In this document: positions 33,132-41,217 of the stretch, in pieces | Numbering within the stretch: the stretch's first letter is position 1 | Layout of the letters: each line of letters begins with the position of its first letter | Assembly: GCA_965237635.1 (NCBI GenBank) | Contig: CBDEFX010000001.1 | Coordinates: 930,001 to 994,000, forward strand | Length of the DNA stretch: 64,000 nt | Source of the DNA: CBDEFX01 sp965237635 | GTDB lineage: Bacteria; Chloroflexota; Dehalococcoidia; Lucifugimonadales; CAUZJF01 | Direction of reading: 5' to 3' | Position numbers and translations under genes: made by a program | Notes under the pieces: model-generated | Told to the model about the DNA's origin: nothing | What the model saw: only the letters and a program-made list of their open reading frames with translations | Databases searched by the model: none

Positions 33132-34208
33132 CTACTTTAACGTCTGCAGGTACGACACCAGCGCCGAGATCTCCGGCTCCGTCAGTCTTCTGGCCGGCTC
33201 GGTGTAGATGAGCGCCTCCTCGGCCATGATGTTTCCCGGCTTGACCGCATCCGGGTCCTCCAGCCATCTCCTCAGGTTCGCCTGCGTGTTCTCCAGTAGG
33301 CCGGCGGCAATGTGCCGTCGGCTCGCAAGGTGGGTCAGATTAGGTCCCTTGGTGCCGCGCGCCCGCCTTTCGCCCGCAACGGTATGGCAGGAGTTGCACA
33401 AGGCCCTACCGACGAACAGATCCCTGCCCCCTAGCGCCAACGGGTCGACAGGCTCAGAGGCAGGTCTGGCCTGACCCGCCAGCCAGGCATCAAAGTCTGG
33501 TTTGGACTCGGCGATCACTCTAAACCGCATATTGGCGTGGGCCACACCGCAGAACTCGGCGCACTGACCCCGGTACTCGCCTAATTCATCCGCCTGGATC
33601 CACATTGTATTTAGGTTATTCGGGACCAAATCGACTTTGCCCGCCAGCTTCGGTATCCAGAAGCTGTGGAGCACATCCTTCGAGTCCAGCGTGACGTTGA
33701 CAACCTCGCCTACCGGAATGTGTAGCTCGTTGGCCGTCACGACCTTGCGGTCCGGGTCTTCGGGGTGAACATAATGAAACTCCCACCACCACTGGTGGGC
33801 CACCACGTCCACTGTCATCGCGTTCGGGAAGTGCTGAGCGTTATAGAAGATCGTAATAACGGTAGGGACCGCCACGACGGCGAGCACGACCGCCGGCAGT
33901 ATCGTCCAGCCTATCTCGAGGCGCGTGTGGCCGTGGATCTGAGGAGGGTCGGCGCTTCCAGGACGCCTGCGATAGCGGATGACTATATAGAGGAGAGCGC
34001 CTACGACGACAACGAAAACAAACAACGCCGCCCAGAAGATCCAGTAGAAGAGGAGCAACTGGGACTCGGCGACCGGCCCGGAGGTGTCGAACGTCGACTG
34101 GCTATGCTCCGGCGTGCAGCCGGCCAGCACGGCGAGGAGCAAGACGAGCAGCGCGACGCCCAGGTATCGGATCGACCGGCGACTGAACGTCGACATACTC
34201 AGTGTCAC
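33132..34208 (-). CDS. ctaC: Cytochrome c oxidase subunit II fused to cytochrome c
   Basis: 358-residue caa3-type subunit II. A lipoprotein signal ends VLAGC (Cys31). Two transmembrane helices follow (about 48-75 and 100-118). The CuA domain has AHQWWWEFHY, LHSFWIPKLAGK and the ligand cluster CAEFCGVAHANM. The C-terminal cytochrome c domain has haem motif CNSCH and an axial Met candidate in PGNIMAEE. The fusion means electrons can enter from soluble donors without a separate membrane cytochrome c. It abuts ctaB with no spacer. Confidence 0.97.
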   Translation of the reverse strand: MTLSMSTFSRRSIRYLGVALLVLLLAVLAGCTPEHSQSTFDTSGPVAESQLLLFYWIFWAALFVFVVVVGALLYIVIRYRRRPGSADPPQIHGHTRLEIGWTILPAVVLAVVAVPTVITIFYNAQHFPNAMTVDVVAHQWWWEFHYVHPEDPDRKVVTANELHIPVGEVVNVTLDSKDVLHSFWIPKLAGKVDLVPNNLNTMWIQADELGEYRGQCAEFCGVAHANMRFRVIAESKPDFDAWLAGQARPASEPVDPLALGGRDLFVGRALCNSCHTVAGERRARGTKGPNLTHLASRRHIAAGLLENTQANLRRWLEDPDAVKPGNIMAEEALIYTEPARRLTEPEISALVSYLQTLK

Positions 34209-35096
34209 TTAGACCGCCACGACGCTATCGACCCCGACGGCGACGAAAAGCACCGCGAGGTAAAGCAGAGAGTAGATGTACAAGCTACCAGCGCCCATGA
34301 CGCCTGGCCGCCGAAGTAAGCGCCAGGAGTAGTACAGGAACCCAAACCCCAACGCACACGCTGCGGCGAAGTAGACCCACCCGACCGCCTGGGTTGTGAA
34401 GAACATCAACGTTAGCGCTACCAGCAAAAGCGTATAGAGCAAAATCGACCACTTAGTCTCCGCGATGCCATTGACCACCGGAAGCATCGGGATCCGTGCT
34501 CGCGCGTAGTCGTCCTTGATCAAGAGGGCCAGGGCCCAGAAATGAGGAGGAGTCCAGAAGAATATGATCGCGAACAGATAGATCGCTGGCAGGGCCAGAT
34601 TTCCAGTGACAGCCACCCAGCCGACCATCGGCGGAATGGCGCCGGCCGCGCCTCCGATTACTATATTCTGAGGCGTGACCCTCTTAAGCCACAGGGTGTA
34701 GACGAAAACATAGAATAGCGTGGCGCTCAAGGTCAGCATCGCGCTAAGCGGGTTGACCAGCGCTCCAAGAACTACGAAGGCAACGACGTTCAGGAGGCTT
34801 CCGAACGCAAGGGCCTGACGAGTCGATACCCTGCCGCCGGCCACCGGGCGACCCACTGTCCGAGTCATCAGGCCATCGATATCCCTTTCAAGACCGTGGT
34901 TGAGAGCGTGTGCCCCTCCGGCCGCTAGAGCTCCACAGCCCAGGACGAGCACAACCAGGGAGACCTCGGGCGGCCCGCCGGCTGCCAGGAACATCCCACC
35001 CAGTGCGGTCAGCAGCAGCAGCGAGATTATTCGCGGTTTCGTCAGCGCCACGTAGTCCCTGACAACGCTCCGCGACGATGCCATCTGTGCGATCAC
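34209..35096 (-). CDS. ctaB: Protohaem IX farnesyltransferase (haem O synthase)
   Basis: UbiA-type prenyltransferase making haem O from haem B, the precursor for haem A. With GTG 35096 it has 295 residues and starts MIAQMASSRSVVRDYVALTKPRI. Prenyl-diphosphate motifs are NHGLERDIDGLMTRT and, later, FFWTPPHFWALALLIKDDYARA. The GTG overlaps the ctaA stop as GTGA, so translation is coupled. The frame runs upstream into ctaA, but that part does not match the family. Confidence 0.95.
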   Translation of the reverse strand: MIAQMASSRSVVRDYVALTKPRIISLLLLTALGGMFLAAGGPPEVSLVVLVLGCGALAAGGAHALNHGLERDIDGLMTRTVGRPVAGGRVSTRQALAFGSLLNVVAFVVLGALVNPLSAMLTLSATLFYVFVYTLWLKRVTPQNIVIGGAAGAIPPMVGWVAVTGNLALPAIYLFAIIFFWTPPHFWALALLIKDDYARARIPMLPVVNGIAETKWSILLYTLLLVALTLMFFTTQAVGWVYFAAACALGFGFLYYSWRLLRRPGVMGAGSLYIYSLLYLAVLFVAVGVDSVVAV

Positions 35097-36103
35097 GAGG
35101 CCATCCCCTTCACCACCGAGTCTAACCGAGGTCCCAGGTGCGCTCGTCGCGGTAGCCACTGAGGCAGGAAGGTGACTGCAGCCAGTAACACAATCGACAT
35201 CCACAGCAGAGTTGCGACACTCAGATGAAGAGACTTGAGCGGCAAAGAGAAACCGGTCCAAACGGTCGCCGCCCCAATAGCGGCCTGGACTATGAAAAGG
35301 CCTGTCGCCACCAACGCGATCATCGCCAGGCTGGGCTGTTGGTCCTTTCGCGACCAGGCGGCCGCCGCGGTACCGGCGATCAAAACACCCACCAAGGCAA
35401 CGCTTATTCGATGTGACATGTGGACTAAGAACGCCTCACCCTGCGGCAGCACGCTTCCATTGCACAGGGGCCAGGTCGCGCATACTGAGCCGTAGCCGCG
35501 GCCCACCATGTAAGACCCAAATAGGATAACGGCGAACAGGCCAACAAGGGTGACCACAAGCAGGCTGTAGTACCGGTTTAGCTCCCCAGGTCCTGTTCTC
35601 ACGGGCCCGGTCTTGGAGTCGGCGTTCCATGCGGCGACAACCGCCACGACCAGACAGGCGACGGCGAGCTCCGCCACTCCGAGATGGACCAATACCATCC
35701 ACCATGCCAGCTCAGTTAGGACGGTGATCCCGCCAAGGACCGCCGCAACCACCACCAGCGCCAACGCTGCTGTGTTTGAAGCAGTAACCCTAACATCGTC
35801 GCGATGGGACCACCACGCCATCACGGTTGTCGCCAGCACCAGGAGTCCAAGCGCGGTCGCCGAGAGCCTGTGGGAATACTCAATGAGGGTCGAAATCTCC
35901 AAGGACGGGATAACTCGTCCGTCGCACAGGGGCCAGTCCGGACACCCGAGTCCGGACCCGGTCACGCGGACGACTCCCCCCAGCGTTACCTGTCCGACGG
36001 CGGCCACGAGAGCGACCAAGGTCAAGGCCCTCAAGGCCGAGTGGCTCTTGACTCCGCGCCCGAGCCGCCAACTCACGAAGAAGGCCCCTCGCCGTACGGT
36101 CAT
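35093..36103 (-). CDS. ctaA: Haem A synthase
   Basis: Cox15/CtaA membrane oxygenase converting haem O to haem A. The 336-residue protein has eight helices. Each half has paired His helices: LIEYSHRLSA and VLVHLGVAELAV, then HMSHRISVALVG and KSLHLSVATLLW. Loop cysteines occur in GLGCPDWPLCDG and SVCATWPLCNG, the disulfide type known from Bacillus. It is the first gene of the operon and has a good promoter 18 bases upstream. Confidence 0.95.
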   Translation of the reverse strand: MTVRRGAFFVSWRLGRGVKSHSALRALTLVALVAAVGQVTLGGVVRVTGSGLGCPDWPLCDGRVIPSLEISTLIEYSHRLSATALGLLVLATTVMAWWSHRDDVRVTASNTAALALVVVAAVLGGITVLTELAWWMVLVHLGVAELAVACLVVAVVAAWNADSKTGPVRTGPGELNRYYSLLVVTLVGLFAVILFGSYMVGRGYGSVCATWPLCNGSVLPQGEAFLVHMSHRISVALVGVLIAGTAAAAWSRKDQQPSLAMIALVATGLFIVQAAIGAATVWTGFSLPLKSLHLSVATLLWMSIVLLAAVTFLPQWLPRRAHLGPRLDSVVKGMAS

Positions 36104-36120
36104 TTGTGCAAGCGTTCACA

Positions 36121-36149
36121 ACCATAGCACAGGCCTTTTTTTCAGTCAA
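36121..36149 (-). promoter_or_regulatory. Promoter of the cytochrome oxidase operon
   Basis: Minus strand: TTGACT (36149-36144), 17 bases including an A7 tract, TATGGT (36126-36121). The predicted start is about 10 bases before the ctaA ATG, so the mRNA leader is very short. All genes from ctaA to sco (36103 to 28241) could be read from it. Confidence 0.7.
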
Positions 36150-36185
36150 CGGAAATCGGCCACGCTCGCCCCCGACCGTCGCTCC

Positions 36186-36215
36186 TTGACGGAGCAACCG
36201 GCCCAAAGCTAAAAT
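36186..36215 (+). promoter_or_regulatory. Possible tRNA-Lys promoter
   Basis: TTGACG (36186-36191), 18 bases, TAAAAT (36210-36215), about 90 bases before the tRNA gene. Confidence 0.45.
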
Positions 36216-36304
36216 TAGACGGCCGTCTGGACCCGTGAGCCGGCGATTTCTCGGTAGTCGACTACGCCCGGCGCGCTCCTGTCTGGTGGGAACAAATAGT
36301 CCCT

Positions 36305-36376
<72 letters not shown>

Positions 36377-36424
36377 CTCTTCTTCTACCCCATAACAAAG
36401 GGGCTCTCGGGATTTCGAGAGACC

Positions 36425-36490
36425 CTAAGCCCGAATCCACCGAAGGAGGGCGTTGGATTAGCGTCCTGAGGCGGCAAGAAGGTGCTCCTG
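36425..36490. mobile_element. Solo end of IS1380 (66-bp remnant)
   Basis: It begins CTAAGCCCGAATCCACCGAA and runs through GGCGGCAAGAAGGTGCTCCT, matching the transposase-proximal end of the element at 23046-24762, then stops matching. It lies between tRNA-Lys and the NUDIX gene; the rest of the element is gone. Confidence 0.8.
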
Positions 36491-36664
36491 GCGCTCTCTA
36501 TTGTCCGCCGCGCCTGTGCGGGCGCAGCTACGACGACGCGGGGAACGGTAGTATCCTATCGTTCGGAATGGTTTCCGCGATCCGCGACGCCGGAGGCGCA
36601 TCCGGGGCTCGTCGACGAATCAAACGAGGAGGCCATCCGCCGCCACTCGCTCGGCGGATGGAGG

Positions 36665-37300
36665 ATGAACGACATGGACGCTACCGGCGAGATGTACCTG
36701 ATAGCGGACGAGCTGCGCAGCATCGCAGACCTGGGGCTGCACTACGCAGAGAACGACTACGACCGCGAGCGGTACCATCGCGCACTGTCGTTGAGCGCCC
36801 GCTTGGTCGCCGCGATAGAGAAGAGGCCGGCGGACGACGTGGTGGAGGAGTACGAGGGGAACCTGCGCCATGCCACGCCGTACGTCTGCGCCGACGCCGC
36901 CGTATTCCGGGACGGCCGCATCCTCCTGATCAGGCGCGAGGACAACGGTCTCTGGGCAATGCCGGGCGGAGTGACCGAAGTCGGCGAGACGTGGGCGCAG
37001 TCGGTGGAGCGGGAGCTTCACGAAGAGACAGGCGTGGAGGGGACCGCCAGGAGTCTGCTCGGCGTCTTCGACTTTAGCCTATGGGGCGGCCGCTCCAAGT
37101 TTCAGACATACCTCGGCGTGTGGCTCGTCGACGTCGGCAACGACCAGATTCCGATCGCGGGCCCGGAAACGACCGGCGTAGGCTTCTTCTCCGAGGACGA
37201 CCTGCCCGACCTGTCGCCGGGACATGTGGGCCCGGTCCGCTTGGTGTTCGAGCTCGCACGCGGCGACAGGCCGATACCCTACTTCGACCCGACGACGTGA
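36665..37300 (+). CDS. NUDIX hydrolase with N-terminal helical domain
   Basis: 211-residue protein. The first 65 or so residues are helical (MNDMDATGEMYLIADELRSI...) like the NUDIX_N_2 domain. The Nudix box is complete: GGVTEVGETWAQSVERELHE + ETGV, with all catalytic Glu residues. Such proteins hydrolyse nucleoside-diphosphate derivatives; substrate unknown. ATG 36665 follows GGATGGAGG. The frame is open further upstream to 36482, but that part overlaps the IS1380 remnant. Confidence 0.88.
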   Translation: MNDMDATGEMYLIADELRSIADLGLHYAENDYDRERYHRALSLSARLVAAIEKRPADDVVEEYEGNLRHATPYVCADAAVFRDGRILLIRREDNGLWAMPGGVTEVGETWAQSVERELHEETGVEGTARSLLGVFDFSLWGGRSKFQTYLGVWLVDVGNDQIPIAGPETTGVGFFSEDDLPDLSPGHVGPVRLVFELARGDRPIPYFDPTT

Positions 37301-37339
37301 CGCCGTGCCCCCGGCCGGCCGCAAAGGTTCAGTGTCGGT

Positions 37340-37361
37340 GTAACAGTTCAGGGTTGAGGGG
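37340..37361. mobile_element. Solo IS66-type end
   Basis: The 22 bases begin GTAACAGTTCAGGG and match the outer right end of the IS66 element at 39225-40669 (GTAACTGTTCAGAG on its complement) at 20 of 22 positions. This marks a former insertion of a related element. Confidence 0.6.
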
Positions 37362-37450
37362 CCACACAACCCGCTCACCCTGAGCAGCGGCGGTGCTTCA
37401 CCGGCGCGTATCGAAGGGCGCACGCAATCTTCCCGCCAATGGTGATGTCG

Positions 37451-37498
37451 GTTTAGTGTCGTTCACCCGGACGTTTAGTGTCGTTCACCCGGACACTT
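37451..37498. repeat. Two adjacent GTTTAGTGTCGTTCACCCGG repeats
   Basis: The 22-bp unit starting GTTTAGTGTCGTTCACCCGG occurs twice in direct contact (37451-37472 and 37473-37494), then ACACTTTAG. On the complement it begins TGTCCGGGTGAACGACAC. Multiple terminal repeats beginning TG are typical of IS21-family ends, so this may be a solo end. Confidence 0.5.
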
Positions 37499-37862
37499 TA
37501 GCTAGGGGCTTCTAGCTGACCCACCCCGACCCCGACACCGACAAAGGGTTGGGGTGGGGGTGGGCGAGCGGGGCCGAGCGGCTTTGGGCCGTCGGCCCGC
37601 CCGCCCACTGAGCGAAAACGAAATCCACCCGCCGCCGCCCGACGTCCTCGATGGAGCCGCCGACCTGGGCGGCGTGGGAAATCGCACGAGGTTGCCCGCA
37701 CAGCGTTTTATTGGGGATGTCCGGTGAGACCCCCACCCCCACGGGCTCGCTACAGGACGCCTCGCTGCCTGTGTGTCCGCTGAGGGGGCATGGGCGGCGC
37801 GTCCGGCATGATCGGAGCCCACCTCCGCTGCCTGGGGCCGCTAACTCACCACGCCAAGAGAT

Positions 37863-37972
37863 GGTTTTGTGAGCTTGATTGGATGGTTGACGGCATCCGT
37901 GAGTGATACTACGATGGCTCTCGTCGAGGATGGTGCGTTACTTGGGTCCAGGCAGCTTGATATGGGTAATTC
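37863..37972. repeat. 110-bp imperfect dispersed repeat, copy 1 (possible tsaB-like remnant)
   Basis: From GGTTTTGTGAGCTTGAT to ATATGGGTAATTCC it matches 61884-61990 with scattered differences. Both copies encode (S)..ALVEDGALLGS, which resembles the start of TsaB-type proteins, but neither has an intact gene after it. A gene remnant is possible, not proven. Confidence 0.5.
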
Positions 37973-38087
37973 CGGCCTACACCACCTAGCAAGAAAGTGT
38001 CCATTTGGAATTCCTACGTTCCGTGATCTGGGAGAGGGCATTTTGGGGCATGACAAGCCTGATATAGATATGATATGAGGTGTTGAA

Positions 38088-38480
38088 ATGACCGTGATAA
38101 GAACGTGGTTATCACTTTCGACAGCAGTCTTGATCCTCATGGTCGGCTGCGACCGACAGCCGGCCGAGGTCGAATGGTCGCACGTGCCGTCAGCAGCGCC
38201 GACCCAAAGTGAGGGGACTCCGGGTGCGTCTGGCGAACCGCTGCCGATGCCCGAGCCACTGGAGTGGGAGGAGGAGTGGCTGCTGACGAGGATGGCACGA
38301 GACGGCGACGCGGAGGAGTGGCTGCTGATGAAGCTACAGGGACTCGGTGAAGGGGCCGCCCGTGTCCTCAATGCCTCTGACGACAGGCTGGAGGGGCTAC
38401 TTGCGCTCGTGGACGTGGGGTGGAAGAACCAAGTCGTGGAAATAGGGCGGGAGTGGCAAATCAGGTTCCGTCAGCGATAA
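38088..38480 (+). CDS. Putative lipoprotein, unknown family
   Basis: 130 residues. The signal peptide ends LILMVGC (lipobox, Cys21), followed by a Pro/Ser/Glu-rich linker (about 22-60) and a Trp/Glu/Leu-rich helical segment with the near-repeat EEEWLLTRMARDGD / AEEWLLMKLQGLG. The ATG is preceded by GAGGTGTTGAA. It is probably an anchored surface protein; function not recognised. Confidence 0.6.
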   Translation: MTVIRTWLSLSTAVLILMVGCDRQPAEVEWSHVPSAAPTQSEGTPGASGEPLPMPEPLEWEEEWLLTRMARDGDAEEWLLMKLQGLGEGAARVLNASDDRLEGLLALVDVGWKNQVVEIGREWQIRFRQR

Positions 38481-39224
38481 TGGGACACATCTGAGGTGTA
38501 GAAAAACCGAGAGTTTGGAGGTGGTGTGGGTTCTTGGACATGCGAGCGAGGTTCTCCCTACTCAGTTTAGTAGTCCTAGCCGCCCTAGTCTTTTCTACTT
38601 CCCAAGTCCGCGCTGCTGCTCCAAGACGTTTTCAGGCCACCCTAGACGGTGCCCAGGCCGGTGTTGCTGTCGGAGCCATGGGAACTGGGGTGTTCACCCT
38701 CAACTCCGCCAAAACTGAGCTGGCTTTCGAGATTACCGTCGATGTTGCGCAGTTGACGGGTGCTATAAGCGCAGCCCATATCCACAACGCTCCTCCCGGC
38801 GTGGGAGGAGGGGTTGTTCGCGACCTCAATTTCGTTAATGGCACGGCATCAGGAACGTGGACATCCGGTGACACCCAAGCCCTTACTGCGGCGATGGTGA
38901 GCGAGCTACAAGATGGCAATCTGTATGTGAATATCCATACCGCGGTCAACGGTGGAGGGGAAATCCGCGGGCAGATTGTCAGCTATGACATCGGCACCAC
39001 GCCGTTCAGTGCGAGTCTGGATAGCGCCCAGGCAGGGACCACTGTACCAGCCATGGGGACCGGTGTGTTCACCTTAAACTCAGCGGAAACGGAGCTCGCG
39101 TATCATATTACTGTCGATGTCGCTCAGCTTACCGGCGCTATTACGCAGGCGCATATCCACAATGCGCCGGCAGGACAGGGTGGTGGAGTCGTCCGCAACC
39201 TCAGTTTTGTCAACGGCACCGCTT

Positions 39225-40669
39225 GCAACTGTTCAGACTTAAAGGGATGAACCTAAGACCCCCTAGCGTTGCGAGTGGCAGTGATGTCATAAGGGAGAGG
39301 TGGAAGCTGAAGTAGACCTGCAGAGTGCGAGCCGTGAGACGCTGCTGGCGGTGATAGCCGAGTTGCGGCAGCGTGTAGAGGAGTTGGATGCTCAGCTGAG
39401 CATCCGCGGCCCGACCGCAGGGATGCCGGGCAACAAGCGGTTCGTCAAGCGGCATCAGCCTAAGAGGAACGGACCCCGTAAGCGTCGTCTCCACGGCTTT
39501 GCCCGACGGCGGATGGAACCCACGCAGCGGGTGATACATGCTCCTGAGTCGTGCCCGGAGTGCGGGACGGGCCTGTCAGGCGGCTGGGTTCAGCGGACAC
39601 GAGAAGTCATCGAGCTTCCGATGGTGCCAGCAGAGGTGATCGAGCACGTCTTTGTGGCCCGGATATGTCCGCTGTGCGACAAGCGGCGGTTGCCTCAAGA
39701 GCCGTTGGAGGGCTTAGCAATGGGGCGGCGGCGCTTGGGAGTCAACCTGGTGAGCCTTATTGTTACGCTGCGAGAAGAGGGGCGGCTGCCGGTGAGGAGC
39801 ATCCAGTGGTACCTGCAAACGGTACATCAGTTGGAGCTGAGCGTGGGCGCCATCATTGACGTAGTACACGCCACGGCCCAACGGGCCCAACCGGTAGTGG
39901 CTGAGATGCTGGAGCGCATACGTGGCTCTCCGGTAGTGCATGCGGATGAGACCGGCTGGCGGCAGGATGGGGCCAACGGCTATGTCTGGACCTTCAGCAC
40001 TCCCACGGAGCGATACTTCCTACGCCGTGGCCGCGGCAAGGGTGTGGTGGACGAGGTGTTGGGCGAGTCCCCCGGTCAGGGCGAGAGCAGACTCTTCAGC
40101 GGAGTGCTGGTGAGTGACTTCTACGCTGCATACAGTCACTACCCCGGCCTCAAGCAGCGCTGTTGGGTACACCTGTTGCGGGACATCAATGAGCTTGAGG
40201 CGTTGTACCCTCAAGACATGGGCCTCGCCCTATGGGCTACAGCGGTGCGCCAACTCTATGACCGGGCAAAGGCGTGCACTGACGCCCGCAGCCGACCGGC
40301 GTCTGGCTCACACCCGTCAGCGTCTCCCAACCAGTTGATGCTGGAGAAACTTCTGCTGTCGCTGTGCCAGCCCTTCTCCAACGACGATACTGCGCCTCAA
40401 GCCAAGCTCTGCCGGCGCATAGAACGGTTCATCAAGGAACTGTTCGTCTTCGTTTCCCACCCGGGTGTGCCACCCGAGAACAATGCGGCTGAACGGAGCT
40501 TACGGCACCTGGTGGTCAGCCGTAAGATCAGCGGCGGCACTCGCTCTGAACGGGGCACCAACACCAAAATGGCTCTCGCATCCCTCTTTGGCACCTGGAG
40601 GGCCAACAACCTTAACCCACTCCTCCACTGCCGCAACCTGCTCGTTTCCCCTCAACTCTGAACAGTTAC
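39225..40669 (+). mobile_element. IS66-family insertion sequence, single-gene type
   Basis: 1445 bp, ends GCAACTGTTCAG and CTGAACAGTTAC, flanked by the 8-bp direct repeat CACCGCTT (39217-39224 and 40670-40677). Ends starting G(T)AA and an 8-bp duplication are standard for IS66. It has only the large transposase gene and lacks the accessory tnpA/tnpB genes, like the ISBst12-type subgroup. Confidence 0.92.
39300..40661 (+). CDS. IS66-family transposase (TnpC-like)
   Basis: 453 residues from GTG 39300. An N-terminal leucine-zipper-like helix (AVIAELRQRVEELDAQL) leads to a zinc-binding segment (CPECGTGL ... ARICPLCDKR). The DDE domain has VVHADETGWRQDGANGYVW, GVLVSDFYAAYSHYPGLKQR + CWVHLLRDI, and PGVPPENNAAERSLRHLVV with the catalytic Glu, then SGGTRSERG. 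All catalytic positions are present, so it is likely active. Confidence 0.93.
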   Translation: MEAEVDLQSASRETLLAVIAELRQRVEELDAQLSIRGPTAGMPGNKRFVKRHQPKRNGPRKRRLHGFARRRMEPTQRVIHAPESCPECGTGLSGGWVQRTREVIELPMVPAEVIEHVFVARICPLCDKRRLPQEPLEGLAMGRRRLGVNLVSLIVTLREEGRLPVRSIQWYLQTVHQLELSVGAIIDVVHATAQRAQPVVAEMLERIRGSPVVHADETGWRQDGANGYVWTFSTPTERYFLRRGRGKGVVDEVLGESPGQGESRLFSGVLVSDFYAAYSHYPGLKQRCWVHLLRDINELEALYPQDMGLALWATAVRQLYDRAKACTDARSRPASGSHPSASPNQLMLEKLLLSLCQPFSNDDTAPQAKLCRRIERFIKELFVFVSHPGVPPENNAAERSLRHLVVSRKISGGTRSERGTNTKMALASLFGTWRANNLNPLLHCRNLLVSPQL

Positions 40670-41018
40670 CACCGCTTTCGGGAACTGGACATCGGGTGAC
40701 GGTCAGGCTCTAACGCCAACGATGTTGAACGAACTGAAGAACAGCAACCTCTACGTCAACATTCATACGGCAGTTAACGGCGGCGGAGAAATCAGGGGCC
40801 AGATAATCGTCCACTCTGGTTTCGGAGCGACCCCCGTGATACCTAGCTTGTCTTTGATTGGAACAGTGGCAATGGCTGGGTTGCTCACCCTGGTGTATCT
40901 CTCAGCCCTCAGACGGCGGCGGAGCACTCTCTCTCCAAGGTAGCCATCCCAACTATCCTAGCGTCGGAGTAGTCTTGATAGGCCTTCAGGGCCGTCGGCA
41001 GCCTCGCACCGTGCCAGA

Positions 41019-41217
41019 CTAAGGACAGGTGGTCGGGTCATTTGGGTTGCAGGGCATCACGTTGGTTGCCACCCGGCCATGAGTTATATCGAATGTAACT
41101 GGGTCTCCCTCTTCAAAGAAGTGGTCGCCTGTGGTCTTAAAGACGAAAAATTGGCGGCCCTTTCCCGAAGTGTCACCCTCGATGAAGCCGACGCCATCAT
41201 GGGAGTAGAGTCCCAGG
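41019..41217 (-). pseudogene. 3' fragment of a cold-shock-domain-like gene
   Basis: The minus-strand frame reads GVGFIEGDTSGKGRQFFVFK then EEGDPVTFDITHGRVATNV and a Cys-containing tail, resembling the second half of a cold-shock domain (GFGFI...EGQxVxFDV...ATNV). The 5' part, with the first RNA-binding motif, is missing where IS256 begins. Similarity is judged by eye only. Confidence 0.5.

Larger units (their letters stand above)
37301..38087. other. Gene-free, remnant-rich stretch
   Basis: No convincing gene. It holds an IS66 end remnant (37340-37361), a CCTGAG...CGTATCGAAGG repeat (37376-37418), a double 22-bp repeat (37451-37494), a very GC-rich unexplained segment (37500-37800) and one copy of a 110-bp imperfect repeat (37863-37972). 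Confidence 0.55.
38540..40943 (+). pseudogene. CHRD-domain secreted protein interrupted by IS66
   Basis: Reconstruction joins 38540-39224 to 40678-40943 and gives about 316 residues. These are a signal peptide (MRARFSLLSLVVLAALVFST), two CHRD repeats with the marks AHIHNAPPGVGGGVVRDL and NLYVNIHTAVNGGGEIRGQI, and a C-terminal membrane anchor (IGTVAMAGLLTLVYLSAL + RRRR). The second CHRD copy is split exactly after the AHIHNAP...NGTA segment by the element, whose 8-bp duplication CACCGCTT is at both borders. CHRD domains are predicted extracellular beta domains. Removing the insertion restores the frame, so disruption is recent. Confidence 0.88.

Noticed and set aside
36482..36664. Longer N-terminus for the NUDIX protein
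   Set aside because: The extra codons lie in and next to the IS1380 remnant, and the ribosome-binding site GGATGGAGG is right before ATG 36665.
37869..38078. 69-residue frame before the lipoprotein gene
   Set aside because: It overlaps the 110-bp repeat, has no ribosome-binding site and reads out of the repeat. Treated as a remnant.
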